Shown: positions 1-6,327 of the stretch, piece after piece
Numbering within the stretch: position 1 is the stretch's first letter
Layout: each line of letters begins with the position of its first letter
Origin: an uncultured Chloroflexota bacterium
Lineage (GTDB): Bacteria > Chloroflexota > Anaerolineae > Aggregatilineales > Phototrophicaceae
Assembly: GCA_903904765.1 (NCBI GenBank)
Contig: CAIVEA010000105.1
Coordinates: 1-9,494 of the forward strand
Direction: 5' to 3'
Length of the DNA: 9,494 bases
Notes under the pieces: generated by a model
Told to the model about the DNA's origin: nothing
What the model saw: the letters and a program-made list of their open reading frames with translations, nothing else
Database searches by the model: none
Translations under genes and position numbers: made by a program

Positions 1-37
1 ATCTTGCTAAGTACAGCTAGGAGAGGGGAGAAAGACG

Positions 38-52
38 GACACAGCTTGTGTC
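38..52. repeat. 15-bp palindrome in the leading intergenic region
   Basis: GACACA, a 3-nt centre (GCT) and TGTGTC form a perfect 6-bp inverted repeat, about 160 bp upstream of the NYN gene. It has the size of a dimeric repressor operator, but no promoter elements could be placed around it and no regulator gene is adjacent. The rest of 1-214 shows no convincing gene or RNA. A 40-codon open frame reaches from the window edge to a TGA at 121-123 but has no recognisable protein features. Confidence 0.25.
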
Positions 53-202
53 GTATCTTTACAAATCCCCGCTTTTGGCTTGCTCTCTTCGCCATAAGGG
101 AGATGGGTGATTGGACAGGGTGATTTTACTGGTCAATCAGGATGAGGGTTATAGCCCCAAATCCGAATGTACCCGGTAGGTTTTGCGCGGGTGTGGTCAT
201 AG

Positions 203-209
203 AAAGAGG
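203..209 (+). promoter_or_regulatory. Ribosome binding site of the NYN gene
   Basis: AAAGAGG lies 5 nt before the ATG at 215. It is a good Shine-Dalgarno match and supports that start. Confidence 0.55.
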
Positions 210-214
210 CTGTC

Positions 215-682
215 ATGCCGTACATGATTGATGGACACAATTTAATCGGCAAACTGCCCGATCTGACGCTGGATGACCCGAACGATGAGGCGTTGTTGGT
301 GCAAAAGTTGGCCGGCTTCGTGGCTCGCACGGGCAGTCAGTGTGTGGTGGTGTTCGATCATGGTCTGCCGGGCGGTGTGTCGCGTATGTCCACGCGGGCG
401 GTGCAGGTGGTGTTCGCTTCCGCCCGTTCGACGGCAGACCGCGTGATGATGGAACGCATCAAGAAAATACCCGACCCCATGAACTGGACGGCAGTCACAT
501 CCGACAACGATGTGATCGCCGTTGCCCGCAGCCGCCGCATGAAAACCCTACTCTCGGAAGAATTTGCCAATTTGATGGCCGCGCCGCCGCCTAAAGTGGT
601 GGACGCGGGTGAAGCTGCGGATGTCAAACTCACCTCCGACGAGGTAGACGAGTGGCTGAACATCTTCGGCGACAAAACGTGA
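215..682 (+). CDS. YacP/Rae1-like NYN-domain ribonuclease
   Basis: A 155-residue soluble protein of the NYN (Nedd4-BP1, YacP nuclease) family, which has a PIN-like fold. The family cuts RNA with metal ions held by aspartates. Bacillus Rae1 (YacP), the best-known member, cleaves mRNA on the ribosome. Seen here are the N-terminal strand IDGHN with D6, a second strand VVVFDH with D48, the AD pair with D75, and the VTSDND motif with D97 and D99, followed by the typical region that recognises position within the fold (ARSRRM). All the expected acidic positions are present, so it is probably active. The length is normal for a short YacP-like protein. The C-terminal 35 residues are acidic and look like a tail. 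The start at ATG 215 is supported by AAAGAGG. It stands alone: the next gene on the same strand begins about 100 nt later behind its own promoter. The exact RNA target cannot be inferred. Confidence 0.85.
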   Translation: MPYMIDGHNLIGKLPDLTLDDPNDEALLVQKLAGFVARTGSQCVVVFDHGLPGGVSRMSTRAVQVVFASARSTADRVMMERIKKIPDPMNWTAVTSDNDVIAVARSRRMKTLLSEEFANLMAAPPPKVVDAGEAADVKLTSDEVDEWLNIFGDKT

Positions 683-713
683 GCCAATCATTTCGCCTGT
701 GATGCAAACATCT

Positions 714-760
714 CCTATAATAGGCAGATGTATTTGTGCCTATGACGATTGATTTATAGG
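714..760 (+). repeat. Nested inverted repeats around the kinase promoter
   Basis: There are two 7-bp perfect inverted repeats, one inside the other. The outer is CCTATAA (714-720) with TTATAGG (754-760). The inner is ATAGGCA (720-726) with TGCCTAT (737-743), separated by 10 nt. The outer left arm contains most of the -10, and the expected transcription start (about 728) falls in the inner loop. The arrangement suits either a repressor operator or a hairpin at the 5' end of the mRNA. Confidence 0.45.
716..721 (+). promoter_or_regulatory. Probable -10 element for the kinase-WD40-membrane protein unit
   Basis: A perfect TATAAT stands 60 nt before the kinase start. The best -35 candidates, TCGCCT at 693-698 (17-bp spacer) or TTCGCC at 692-697 (18-bp spacer), match TTGACA at only 3 of 6 positions, so the promoter may depend on an activator. 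The -10 lies inside a cluster of inverted repeats. Confidence 0.5.
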
Positions 761-769
761 CTGCGTTGC

Positions 770-773
770 GAGG
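770..773 (+). promoter_or_regulatory. Ribosome binding site that decides the kinase start (GTG 781)
   Basis: GAGG ends 7 nt before GTG 781, a normal distance. The longer reading from TTG 766 would place this GAGG inside the coding sequence and has no binding site of its own. GAGG sits in a tiny stem (TTGC-GAG-GCAA, 766-776). Confidence 0.5.
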
Positions 774-780
774 CAATATT

Positions 781-2919
781 GTGACTTCCTCACTGGTCGG
801 GCGGACGCTGGGCGCGTATCAAATTACGGACATGCTGGGTCAGGGCGGGATGGCAACCGTCTACAAAGGCTACCGGGCGGATATTGACCGCTATGTGGCG
901 ATCAAAGTGCTGCCGCCGCATCCCGGTCAGAATCAAGGGTTTGTAGAACGCTTCAAGCTGGAAGCACGTACTATTGCGCGGTTGCAACATCCCCACATCT
1001 TGCCGCTGTACGACTACGGCGCGGAAAATGACATCTTGTATCTGGTGATGGCCTATATCGAGGGCGGTTCGCTGGCGGGGCGCATCAAGCGCGGGCGCAT
1101 GGAACTGTCGGCGGTGGGCGAAACACTGCGGCAGATCGCCTCCGCGCTGGATTACGCGCATCGTCAGGGCGTGATTCACCGCGACATCAAGCCGGATAAC
1201 ATCTTATTGGATAAAGAAGGTTTCGCGCTGCTGGCGGATTTCGGAATCGTCAAATTGGTCGAGGATGCGTCTCACCAGTTGACCGCGACGGGCGGCATGG
1301 TGGGGACACCCGCTTACATGGCTCCCGAACAGGGGACAGGCGAACCGATCACCCCCGCCGCTGATTTGTACTCGCTGGGTGTGGTGGTGTACGAGATGCT
1401 CACCGGACGGCAGCCCTACAGCGCCGATACGCCCATGCAGGTTGTCCTCAAGCACATGACCGAACCCGTCCCCAGCTTGCGGACGCTGGACAGTGGCTTC
1501 TCGGCGGACGTAGATGTGGTCATGCAGCGCGTGTTAGCCAAGAATCCGGCAGATCGCTACCCCAACGCCACCGCATTTGCGGAGGATTTCAACCGCGCTA
1601 TTCAAGGGGCAAACGCCGCTACTGCGCCCACAGCCGCCGCCGCGTCCGCCAGCATCACTTTCTCGCCGCAGATTACACCCCTGCCACCCACACTCCCCAC
1701 ACCGACTAACCCGCAGCAACCGCAACCTACTGTGATCTTGCAACAGGGGACGAATCCACTGTTGTTGTTAGGCGGATTCGCCATCATTGCGGTGCTGCTG
1801 GTGGTCGTGGTGCTGCTGGTCACGCGCTCCGATTCGCATGAACAGGAGTCACCAGCTACCGCGACGGCTGCCGAACAGCAGGCCGCCCCCACCACGCCCC
1901 CGACTGCCTTTGTGGCAGCCACACAATTGCCCACTTTCGGGAAGGTGAGTTTCAGCACCACCAGCAAACCGGGCGACACCCTGACGTTGCAAGTGTCGAA
2001 CCTGCGACCACCGCAGGCAGGGGATGTGTATATCGCGTGGCTGAAGAACACCGAAAGCGGCGACGCGCTGAAGATCGGCGAACTCACGCTGGACGCGCTG
2101 GGCAATGGTGTGCTGCCGCCCTTTGTGGATGCGTTCGGGCGCGTTCTGCCCTCCCTGTATAACGCGGTCACGATCACCAGCCAAGAACCCGGTGGAAAAA
2201 CGGCTCAAGGCGGGGCGCTCTATCAAGCCAGTGTGCCAATCGAGGTTAGCCACCTGCTGGTGCAACTGTACACCAGCGACCCGAACGGCATCGCGGCCTC
2301 GGCGCTGGGCAGCACTAGCAGCAGCAGTAGTGACAGCATGGGCATGTACAGTTCTCCGGTAGACAACAGCGGTGCGCCGTCTGGCCTGATTGATAGCATG
2401 ATCGCCGAGGCCGAGAAAGCGCAAACACACGCGCAACTGGCGCAGGCTGCGGGTACGATTGGCGGCCTGCACGTTCACAACGAACATACCCTCAACATCC
2501 TGTTGGGGACGCAAACCGACTATAACGGCGATACGCGCCCGGAAAATCCCGGCTTCCAGAAAGGCGTTGCCCCGTATTTGACCGCCTTGCGCGAACGGCT
2601 GACGCAGGTTGCTACCGCGCCCGGCAGCGATGCCGCCCTGCAAAGCTCAATTGAACTGGTACGGGTGTGCATGGACAATTCGCAGGAACGCATGGATCAG
2701 GTAATCGGCCTTGAGCAAACACTGCTGGCGGCGACTGATCTGGCGGCCATCACCCAGCAGGCCACCGATGTTACGCAGATTGCCACCGACCTCATCAAAG
2801 GGGTGGATGCCAACGGCAACGGGCAGATTGAGCCGTTCGAGGGCGAGTGTGGGCTGGAACAAATCCGCGATTTTGCGCTGCTCCTCAGTGGGATGCGCGT
2901 GCAGGAAGCCGCCAAATGA
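781..2919 (+). CDS. Transmembrane PknB-type Ser/Thr protein kinase with RskA-like ectodomain and EF-hand-like loop
   Basis: A 712-residue receptor-type kinase that phosphorylates Ser/Thr on cytoplasmic proteins. The kinase domain (about 10-275) is complete: glycine loop GQGG (from G20), VAIK lysine K42, HRD with D135, N140, DFG with D153, a Thr-rich activation segment and APE with E183. An Ala/Pro-rich linker follows, then one membrane helix (about 327-347). Outside the cell come an RskA-like beta domain (about 386-490, with an AWL motif and G-E-L-T-L strand), a Ser-rich stretch, a helical segment with H550, H564, H566 and H569, a DYNGD loop (D580-D584), and a canonical EF-hand loop (D676, N678, N680, Q682, E684, E687). 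There are no PASTA repeats, so it is not a peptidoglycan-sensing PrkC-type kinase. The GTG start is chosen from GAGG at 770-773; TTG 766 is possible. It overlaps the next gene by ATGA. The sensed ligand is unknown; calcium or another metal is an inference from the loops. Confidence 0.93.
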   Translation: MTSSLVGRTLGAYQITDMLGQGGMATVYKGYRADIDRYVAIKVLPPHPGQNQGFVERFKLEARTIARLQHPHILPLYDYGAENDILYLVMAYIEGGSLAGRIKRGRMELSAVGETLRQIASALDYAHRQGVIHRDIKPDNILLDKEGFALLADFGIVKLVEDASHQLTATGGMVGTPAYMAPEQGTGEPITPAADLYSLGVVVYEMLTGRQPYSADTPMQVVLKHMTEPVPSLRTLDSGFSADVDVVMQRVLAKNPADRYPNATAFAEDFNRAIQGANAATAPTAAAASASITFSPQITPLPPTLPTPTNPQQPQPTVILQQGTNPLLLLGGFAIIAVLLVVVVLLVTRSDSHEQESPATATAAEQQAAPTTPPTAFVAATQLPTFGKVSFSTTSKPGDTLTLQVSNLRPPQAGDVYIAWLKNTESGDALKIGELTLDALGNGVLPPFVDAFGRVLPSLYNAVTITSQEPGGKTAQGGALYQASVPIEVSHLLVQLYTSDPNGIAASALGSTSSSSSDSMGMYSSPVDNSGAPSGLIDSMIAEAEKAQTHAQLAQAAGTIGGLHVHNEHTLNILLGTQTDYNGDTRPENPGFQKGVAPYLTALRERLTQVATAPGSDAALQSSIELVRVCMDNSQERMDQVIGLEQTLLAATDLAAITQQATDVTQIATDLIKGVDANGNGQIEPFEGECGLEQIRDFALLLSGMRVQEAAK

Positions 2920-4133
2920 GCCTGAAACGCTGTTGGAGTCTGTTGCTGCTGCTGTTGCTGGCGGCCTGCGCTGCTCCCGGCAGCACTGCGCCCACTGCCG
3001 ATGGGGGCTTTGTGCCGCCCCCGCGTGATGCCACGCTACCGCCGCCCCCCGCATGGCAGGAGGCTGCTGAAGAAGTGACGCGGGCGAACGCCGCCCGGCT
3101 CACACAGATCGGGCGCTTGGATATGGGCGGCGCACCCAGCACGGTCTTTTCGGCGGCCTTTTCGCCCGATTCTAGCCGCCTCGCGGCGCTGAACAACGAT
3201 TTGCTCATGCTGTGGGATTTGATTAGCGGCGCACTGGTGTTCAACACCTCCCGTTCGGATGCAGTCGCGGTCTATTACGGCGTGAACAAGGACGAGGTGT
3301 ACACCCTCAGCCCGTCTGGTGAGATTCGCATTTACGATACCGATTTAGGCCGCGAAAAGACCAGCCTGCCCGGACAAGCCGCTTTCAACGGCGTTGCGGC
3401 TTACGATGCTGATGCCGGACGGTTGGCGCTGGCGGGCAACGATGGCACGGTGAAAGTATGGGATGTGGCGGCGCGGCAATCGCTGGTGACGATCAACGCC
3501 CATCAGAACCCGATTTCGGCGGTGGCGTTCTCTGCGGATGGCGAACAGTTGGCGACGGGCGACGGGATCAACGTGCGCGTGTGGAATTGGCGTGAACGCC
3601 AGCAAGTGAGCAACATCGAAGCGCCCGCCCTGCGCTTGGCCTTCTCCCCGGATGGGACGCAAATTGCCGTCGGAGAGCCGCAAAAAATCACGCTCTGGAA
3701 GGCCGCCGAAGGTCAAATCCTGCACACGCTCAACACGGGCGCGGGCGGGGTGCGTGATGTGATGCGCTATTCGCAAGAGGGTCAATTCCTGCTGAACAGT
3801 GGCGACACACCTTCGGTCAATCTGTGGGATGCCGTCAGCGGATTATTCGTGACGGCGCTGCCGGATGTGGGCGGCGATGTGGTGTCGGCGGCCTTCACAC
3901 CGGGCGGCGAACTGCTGGCGACTTCCACGTTGGGCGGCGCGGTGACGTTGTGGGATTCCGCCACGTTGCGCGAAAAAACGCTCACCCGCGCTGATTTGCC
4001 CCTCAAACAGGCGCAAGTGCTTGGTCTGGAATGGTCGCCGGACGGTTATGTACTGCTACTGTTCGATGTGCAGGGTTCGATTGAAGTGTGGGGCGTTCCC
4101 GCTGCACCTGTCACACCCACGCCGGAGTCGTAG
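2916..4133 (+). CDS. WD40-repeat surface lipoprotein
   Basis: A 405-residue lipoprotein. The N-terminus has K4/R5, a run of leucines and a lipobox LAAC with the acylated Cys at position 18, followed by a Pro-rich spacer (about 19-55). From about residue 75 to 395 I count eight WD40-type repeats, each with an A-F-S-P-D/G-like strand and an ending such as LWD, IYD, VWD, VWN, LWK, LWD, LWD or VWG. This fits one closed eight-bladed beta-propeller. Such propellers are protein-docking platforms without enzymatic activity. An upstream ATG (2847) in the same frame would lie inside the kinase gene and would ruin the lipobox, so ATG 2916 is chosen; it overlaps the kinase stop (ATGA), which points to coupled translation. 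Signal type and coupling suggest it sits outside the membrane next to the kinase ectodomain and may be its partner or ligand-binding subunit; this is inference. Confidence 0.88.
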   Translation: MSLKRCWSLLLLLLLAACAAPGSTAPTADGGFVPPPRDATLPPPPAWQEAAEEVTRANAARLTQIGRLDMGGAPSTVFSAAFSPDSSRLAALNNDLLMLWDLISGALVFNTSRSDAVAVYYGVNKDEVYTLSPSGEIRIYDTDLGREKTSLPGQAAFNGVAAYDADAGRLALAGNDGTVKVWDVAARQSLVTINAHQNPISAVAFSADGEQLATGDGINVRVWNWRERQQVSNIEAPALRLAFSPDGTQIAVGEPQKITLWKAAEGQILHTLNTGAGGVRDVMRYSQEGQFLLNSGDTPSVNLWDAVSGLFVTALPDVGGDVVSAAFTPGGELLATSTLGGAVTLWDSATLREKTLTRADLPLKQAQVLGLEWSPDGYVLLLFDVQGSIEVWGVPAAPVTPTPES

Positions 4134-4138
4134 GCAAG

Positions 4139-4696
4139 ATGACTGTGGAAAAGCCCAAACGCGAAGTGGTTTCGTCCGAAATGCGTGCCAGCCTGCTCAC
4201 CAACCGGCATGGCCTGCTCACCAGTGGTCAGTGGCGCGAGATGGTCTTTGAGCCGCTGATTGTGCTGCTGCTGCTGCTCGTGCCGACCATCATGGTGCTG
4301 CGCTCAACGCTGCTGGCCTTCGTGGTGGGCGCATTCTGGATGGTGGGTTTAGCGGGCGTAATCGGGGTGGCGGCGATGATCTTTCTGCGGGCACGGCGCT
4401 ATGCGCGGCTGCCGCTGTATTACGCGGTGATGACCGCCGACACCACTTCCCAACCGGCATGGAAATTCTGGGGGCGCGGCAACCAGTTTCTAACGGCTAA
4501 TGAGGACAGCGTGCGCTTCTCGCGCCGGCTTGCGCCACCTATGCCTGTGCAGGACGGTGCGCCCTATATGCTGTATTACCTGCGCGAAGGCGACCGCTAC
4601 ACGCTGCTCAGCCTCGCTCCAGTGGAGCACCCCAACGCCGACTCGTGGAAGCCGTCCAGCAGCTTTGAAGATCGCTTCCAGCGGCGCACTCGCTAA
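4139..4696 (+). CDS. Two-helix membrane protein of unknown function, third gene of the kinase unit
   Basis: I do not recognise this 185-residue protein. A basic N-terminus (KPKRE) is followed by a helical stretch and two strong membrane helices (about 36-54 and 58-83). RARRYAR directly after helix 2 implies that both ends are in the cytoplasm. The remaining 100 residues are soluble, with aromatic- and Arg-rich strands (about 90-155) and a polar tail. A longer frame from 4088 would overlap the lipoprotein gene by 46 nt; ATG 4139, 5 nt after the lipoprotein stop, fits a coupled operon better although its Shine-Dalgarno is weak. Its position suggests a role with the kinase and WD40 lipoprotein, such as anchoring or a phosphorylation target, but no motif shows this. 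Its TAA directly abuts the stop of the opposite-strand gene with no gap. Confidence 0.7.
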   Translation: MTVEKPKREVVSSEMRASLLTNRHGLLTSGQWREMVFEPLIVLLLLLVPTIMVLRSTLLAFVVGAFWMVGLAGVIGVAAMIFLRARRYARLPLYYAVMTADTTSQPAWKFWGRGNQFLTANEDSVRFSRRLAPPMPVQDGAPYMLYYLREGDRYTLLSLAPVEHPNADSWKPSSSFEDRFQRRTR

Positions 4697-4978
4697 TCAG
4701 GTCTGTGGTGGCTTGCCGGTGAGCATAAACTGGGTATCACTCCCGGAAAGTGCCCTAAACTCGTGACTACTTTCTTCCATTTCTTCCAGCGCCGTTTCTA
4801 ATGCTCGGCTGATGATGGCGATCTGGGCACGCTGCTCGCCCAGATTCAAGCCCGCCCGTGCCGTCTGTGCAATTTGAGCATCCAAACCGGCTTCGATCAG
4901 CAGGGTAATGGTGGCTTCCGGCAAGAACATCAAGCCGTTGCGGAAGTAAGGTGCATAATCGTTTGCTGAGGTGGTCAT
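4697..4978 (-). CDS. Small hypothetical protein
   Basis: A 93-residue protein with no recognised family. It looks mostly helical: a hydrophobic stretch with FLPEATITLLIEAG (about 18-31), an Ala/Gln-rich helix (33-43), and a long amphipathic helix with EEMEES (about 48-72). There is no signal peptide or true membrane helix. The frame is open up to 5122, but the upstream part lies in AT-rich DNA and looks non-coding; ATG 4978 has GAGGG upstream (about 9 nt away), and GC content rises there to the window norm. A weak -10 (TACAAT on the minus strand, 5015-5020) lies about 40 nt upstream, without a clear -35. It converges on the kinase unit with directly abutting stops. It could still be a chance frame, but the start signal and composition favour a gene. 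Confidence 0.6.
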   Translation of the reverse strand: MTTSANDYAPYFRNGLMFLPEATITLLIEAGLDAQIAQTARAGLNLGEQRAQIAIISRALETALEEMEESSHEFRALSGSDTQFMLTGKPPQT

Positions 4979-5327
4979 GCGCTCATCCCTCGCTGATTCT
5001 GGTTTTCTAATCGTATTGTACCAAGCGTAGCTCATCAGGTAGCATCCATGTTTTGTTAATATTTTCCCAATATGAGCAAGATTCTCATGAAATTCTCTAC
5101 AATTACATCCGTCATTTAGCATATACTTTCCTACTATATCATACGGTTGTCAGGGAAATGAGGCGGGACATTGGTACTATATCAAATTTGAAACACGAGG
5201 AAACCAGACTATACCATGACTTACCAATTGCCTTGATAATATGAACAGTATGCGTCATAATTATTTTGGTTAAGAGACTATATATGTTGCGATAATTATT
5301 CAGGTATGGAGTAATGACTGTTTAGAA
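4979..5327. other. AT-rich divergent intergenic region
   Basis: This 349-bp stretch separates the divergent small gene and the FHA gene. A hand count over 5041-5280 gives about 35% GC, against about 52% in the FHA gene and over 60% in the kinase gene. It holds the FHA promoter and a weak minus-strand -10. A 63-codon + strand frame (5053-5244) has no ribosome binding site and no recognisable family and is treated as noise. No RNA gene or long repeat was found in it. Confidence 0.6.
5233..5261 (+). promoter_or_regulatory. Sigma70-type promoter of the FHA gene
   Basis: TTGATA (5233-5238) and CATAAT (5256-5261) are separated by 17 bp, each matching the consensus at 5 of 6 positions. The predicted start near 5268 gives a 5' leader of about 60 nt before ATG 5328. 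Confidence 0.55.
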
Positions 5328-5726
5328 ATGGACGGCAATTCTCAACAACCTGCTTTTACGGGGGATGGGCGTGCTGTTTTCGCGTATGATGCCGCTATCA
5401 ACCTGTGTACTGCGTTGAATGCTAAGGTGATTCGCATCGCACTCCAACACTTCGATGGCGCAATCATCGGACGTTCCGACAGCAAAAGCACATATCAGCC
5501 CGATGTGGATTTGGCCGACATGCAAGCTTTTGAATACGGTGTTTCACGGCGACATGCCGCGTTCGTCCGCTATCAAGATCGTTTACATATATTGGACTTA
5601 GGATCGATCAACGGGACATTCCTCAATGGGCGCAGATTACTGCAAGAGACCCCATATCCACTCCATCCCGGTGATAAGTTGATTCTAGGTGAATTGCTCC
5701 TAACTGTATCACATGCCGACGGCTAG
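5328..5726 (+). CDS. Stand-alone FHA-domain protein (phosphothreonine reader)
   Basis: A 132-residue cytoplasmic protein made up mainly of one FHA domain, a beta-sandwich that binds phosphothreonine peptides. All hallmark residues are visible: G48-R49 in the IIGRS strand, S73 and H76 in SRRHA, and the GSxNGT loop (G92, S93, N95, G96, T97) followed by N100-G101. It should therefore be binding-competent. The N-terminal 30-40 residues are poorly conserved-looking. No other domain or membrane helix is present, so it probably acts as an adaptor. Between GR and SRRH is an unusually long insert (about 22 residues, acidic). The start has only a weak Shine-Dalgarno (GGAG at 5308-5311, too far away), but a strong promoter lies upstream. 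GC content is lower than in the flanking genes. The Ser/Thr kinase gene lies about 2.4 kb upstream and is a natural candidate for the phosphorylation partner, by inference. Confidence 0.88.
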   Translation: MDGNSQQPAFTGDGRAVFAYDAAINLCTALNAKVIRIALQHFDGAIIGRSDSKSTYQPDVDLADMQAFEYGVSRRHAAFVRYQDRLHILDLGSINGTFLNGRRLLQETPYPLHPGDKLILGELLLTVSHADG

Positions 5727-5744
5727 TCGCCCACCAGTCGCCCA
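5725..5744 (+). repeat. Short tandem repeat after the FHA gene
   Basis: AGTCGCCCA occurs twice with an 11-bp period (5725-5733 and 5736-5744), about one helical turn apart, starting within the FHA stop codon. A T-rich tract (5753-5768) follows. It could be a direct-repeat binding site in front of the MarR gene or chance; no hairpin precedes the T tract. Confidence 0.3.
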
Positions 5745-5800
5745 TTAACCCCTATTTGTTTTTTTTGTAGTCGTACCCATTCAGAAGGATTGTAAGAACG

Positions 5801-6247
5801 ATGAGTGAGATCAACAATCACCCGCTGCGCTTTAATGGTTCATTATGGTGCAACCTCGATATCGCTCTACGCAACCTCGATCAGATTTATGGTCAGGTGG
5901 TGGAACCATTGGGGTTAACTGTAATCGAGTGGTATATTTTGCGGGCGCTATATACACAGGACGGGCAACATGCATCGGAACTGGCACGCGCTGTCGGACG
6001 CGCTGCAACGTCCTTCACGCCTATCCTCGACAAACTCCAGCACAAAGATTTGATCGAACGCCGTCCCGATCCGTCGGATCGCCGTGCTGTGCGTATCTTC
6101 TTGACCGCCAAAGCAGCCAAGACCCGCCAGCAGGTGTTGGAGGCGGCCGATCATATTGACACTCGTATTCAGGAATTGGTTCCGGGCGCGGATTTCAAAG
6201 CGTTCCAGCAGGTCTTGACTACCCTGCAATCGCTGAGCATGGACTAA
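5801..6247 (+). CDS. MarR-family transcriptional regulator
   Basis: A 148-residue winged-helix DNA-binding protein. MarR proteins work as dimers that usually repress promoters until a small molecule or oxidant binds. Visible parts are the N-terminal dimerisation helices (about 10-38), the winged helix-turn-helix (about 40-102) with recognition helix near 67-79 (RAATSFTPILDKL), and the family signature in the wing DPSDRRAVRIFLT (90-102), then C-terminal dimerisation helices (about 103-147). Length is normal. ATG 5801 has AGAAGGA (5783-5789) 11 nt upstream. C17 is the only cysteine, so the two-Cys oxidant sensing of OhrR types is not expected. It lies 74 nt after the FHA gene on the same strand, possibly co-transcribed. 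No efflux or detoxification gene is directly adjacent on the same strand, so its target is unclear; the deaminase/Nudix-GNAT genes beyond the terminator are one possibility. Confidence 0.92.
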   Translation: MSEINNHPLRFNGSLWCNLDIALRNLDQIYGQVVEPLGLTVIEWYILRALYTQDGQHASELARAVGRAATSFTPILDKLQHKDLIERRPDPSDRRAVRIFLTAKAAKTRQQVLEAADHIDTRIQELVPGADFKAFQQVLTTLQSLSMD

Positions 6248-6278
6248 ACTGCTGCATCGAACTTTCGCTGGATTCAAC

Positions 6279-6317
6279 CATCAGCCCCTGTTGTGTTAGC
6301 AGGGGCTGATGTGTTTT
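6279..6317 (+). terminator. Intrinsic terminator after the MarR gene
   Basis: A perfect 12-bp stem (CATCAGCCCCTG at 6279-6290 and its complement at 6300-6311) encloses a 9-nt loop and is followed by TGTTTT, 32 nt after the MarR stop. The T run is short. Opposite-strand transcription from the SH3b gene also runs into it, but in that direction no T run follows, so it chiefly serves the + strand. Confidence 0.75.
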
Positions 6318-6327
6318 GGGGGGGCGA

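Noticed and set aside
1..123. Open frame from the window edge to TGA 121-123 as the tail of an upstream gene
   Set aside because: Forty codons without recognisable features; could be a gene end but cannot be supported.
1602..2177. 191-codon minus-strand frame opposite the kinase linker
   Set aside because: It is a Ser/Val/Gly-rich shadow of the Pro/Thr/Ala-rich linker and membrane helix codons.
2270..2345. Serine-codon repeat in the kinase gene as a tandem repeat or phase-variable tract
   Set aside because: The AGC/AGT codons are mixed and only about five to six long, so slippage is unlikely; it reads as a flexible Ser linker.
1849..2643. 264-codon open frame on the minus strand inside the kinase gene
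   Set aside because: It lies fully opposite the kinase ectodomain, is rich in Arg/Gly/Gln as expected from a GC-rich antisense frame, and shows no family motif.
4979..5122. N-terminal extension of the small minus-strand gene
   Set aside because: The added codons lie in AT-rich DNA with Cys/His/Asn-rich translation, while ATG 4978 has GAGGG upstream.
5053..5244. 63-codon + strand frame in the AT-rich gap
   Set aside because: There is no ribosome binding site, no recognisable motif, and AT-rich DNA opens such frames by chance; kept only as a note in the gap entry.
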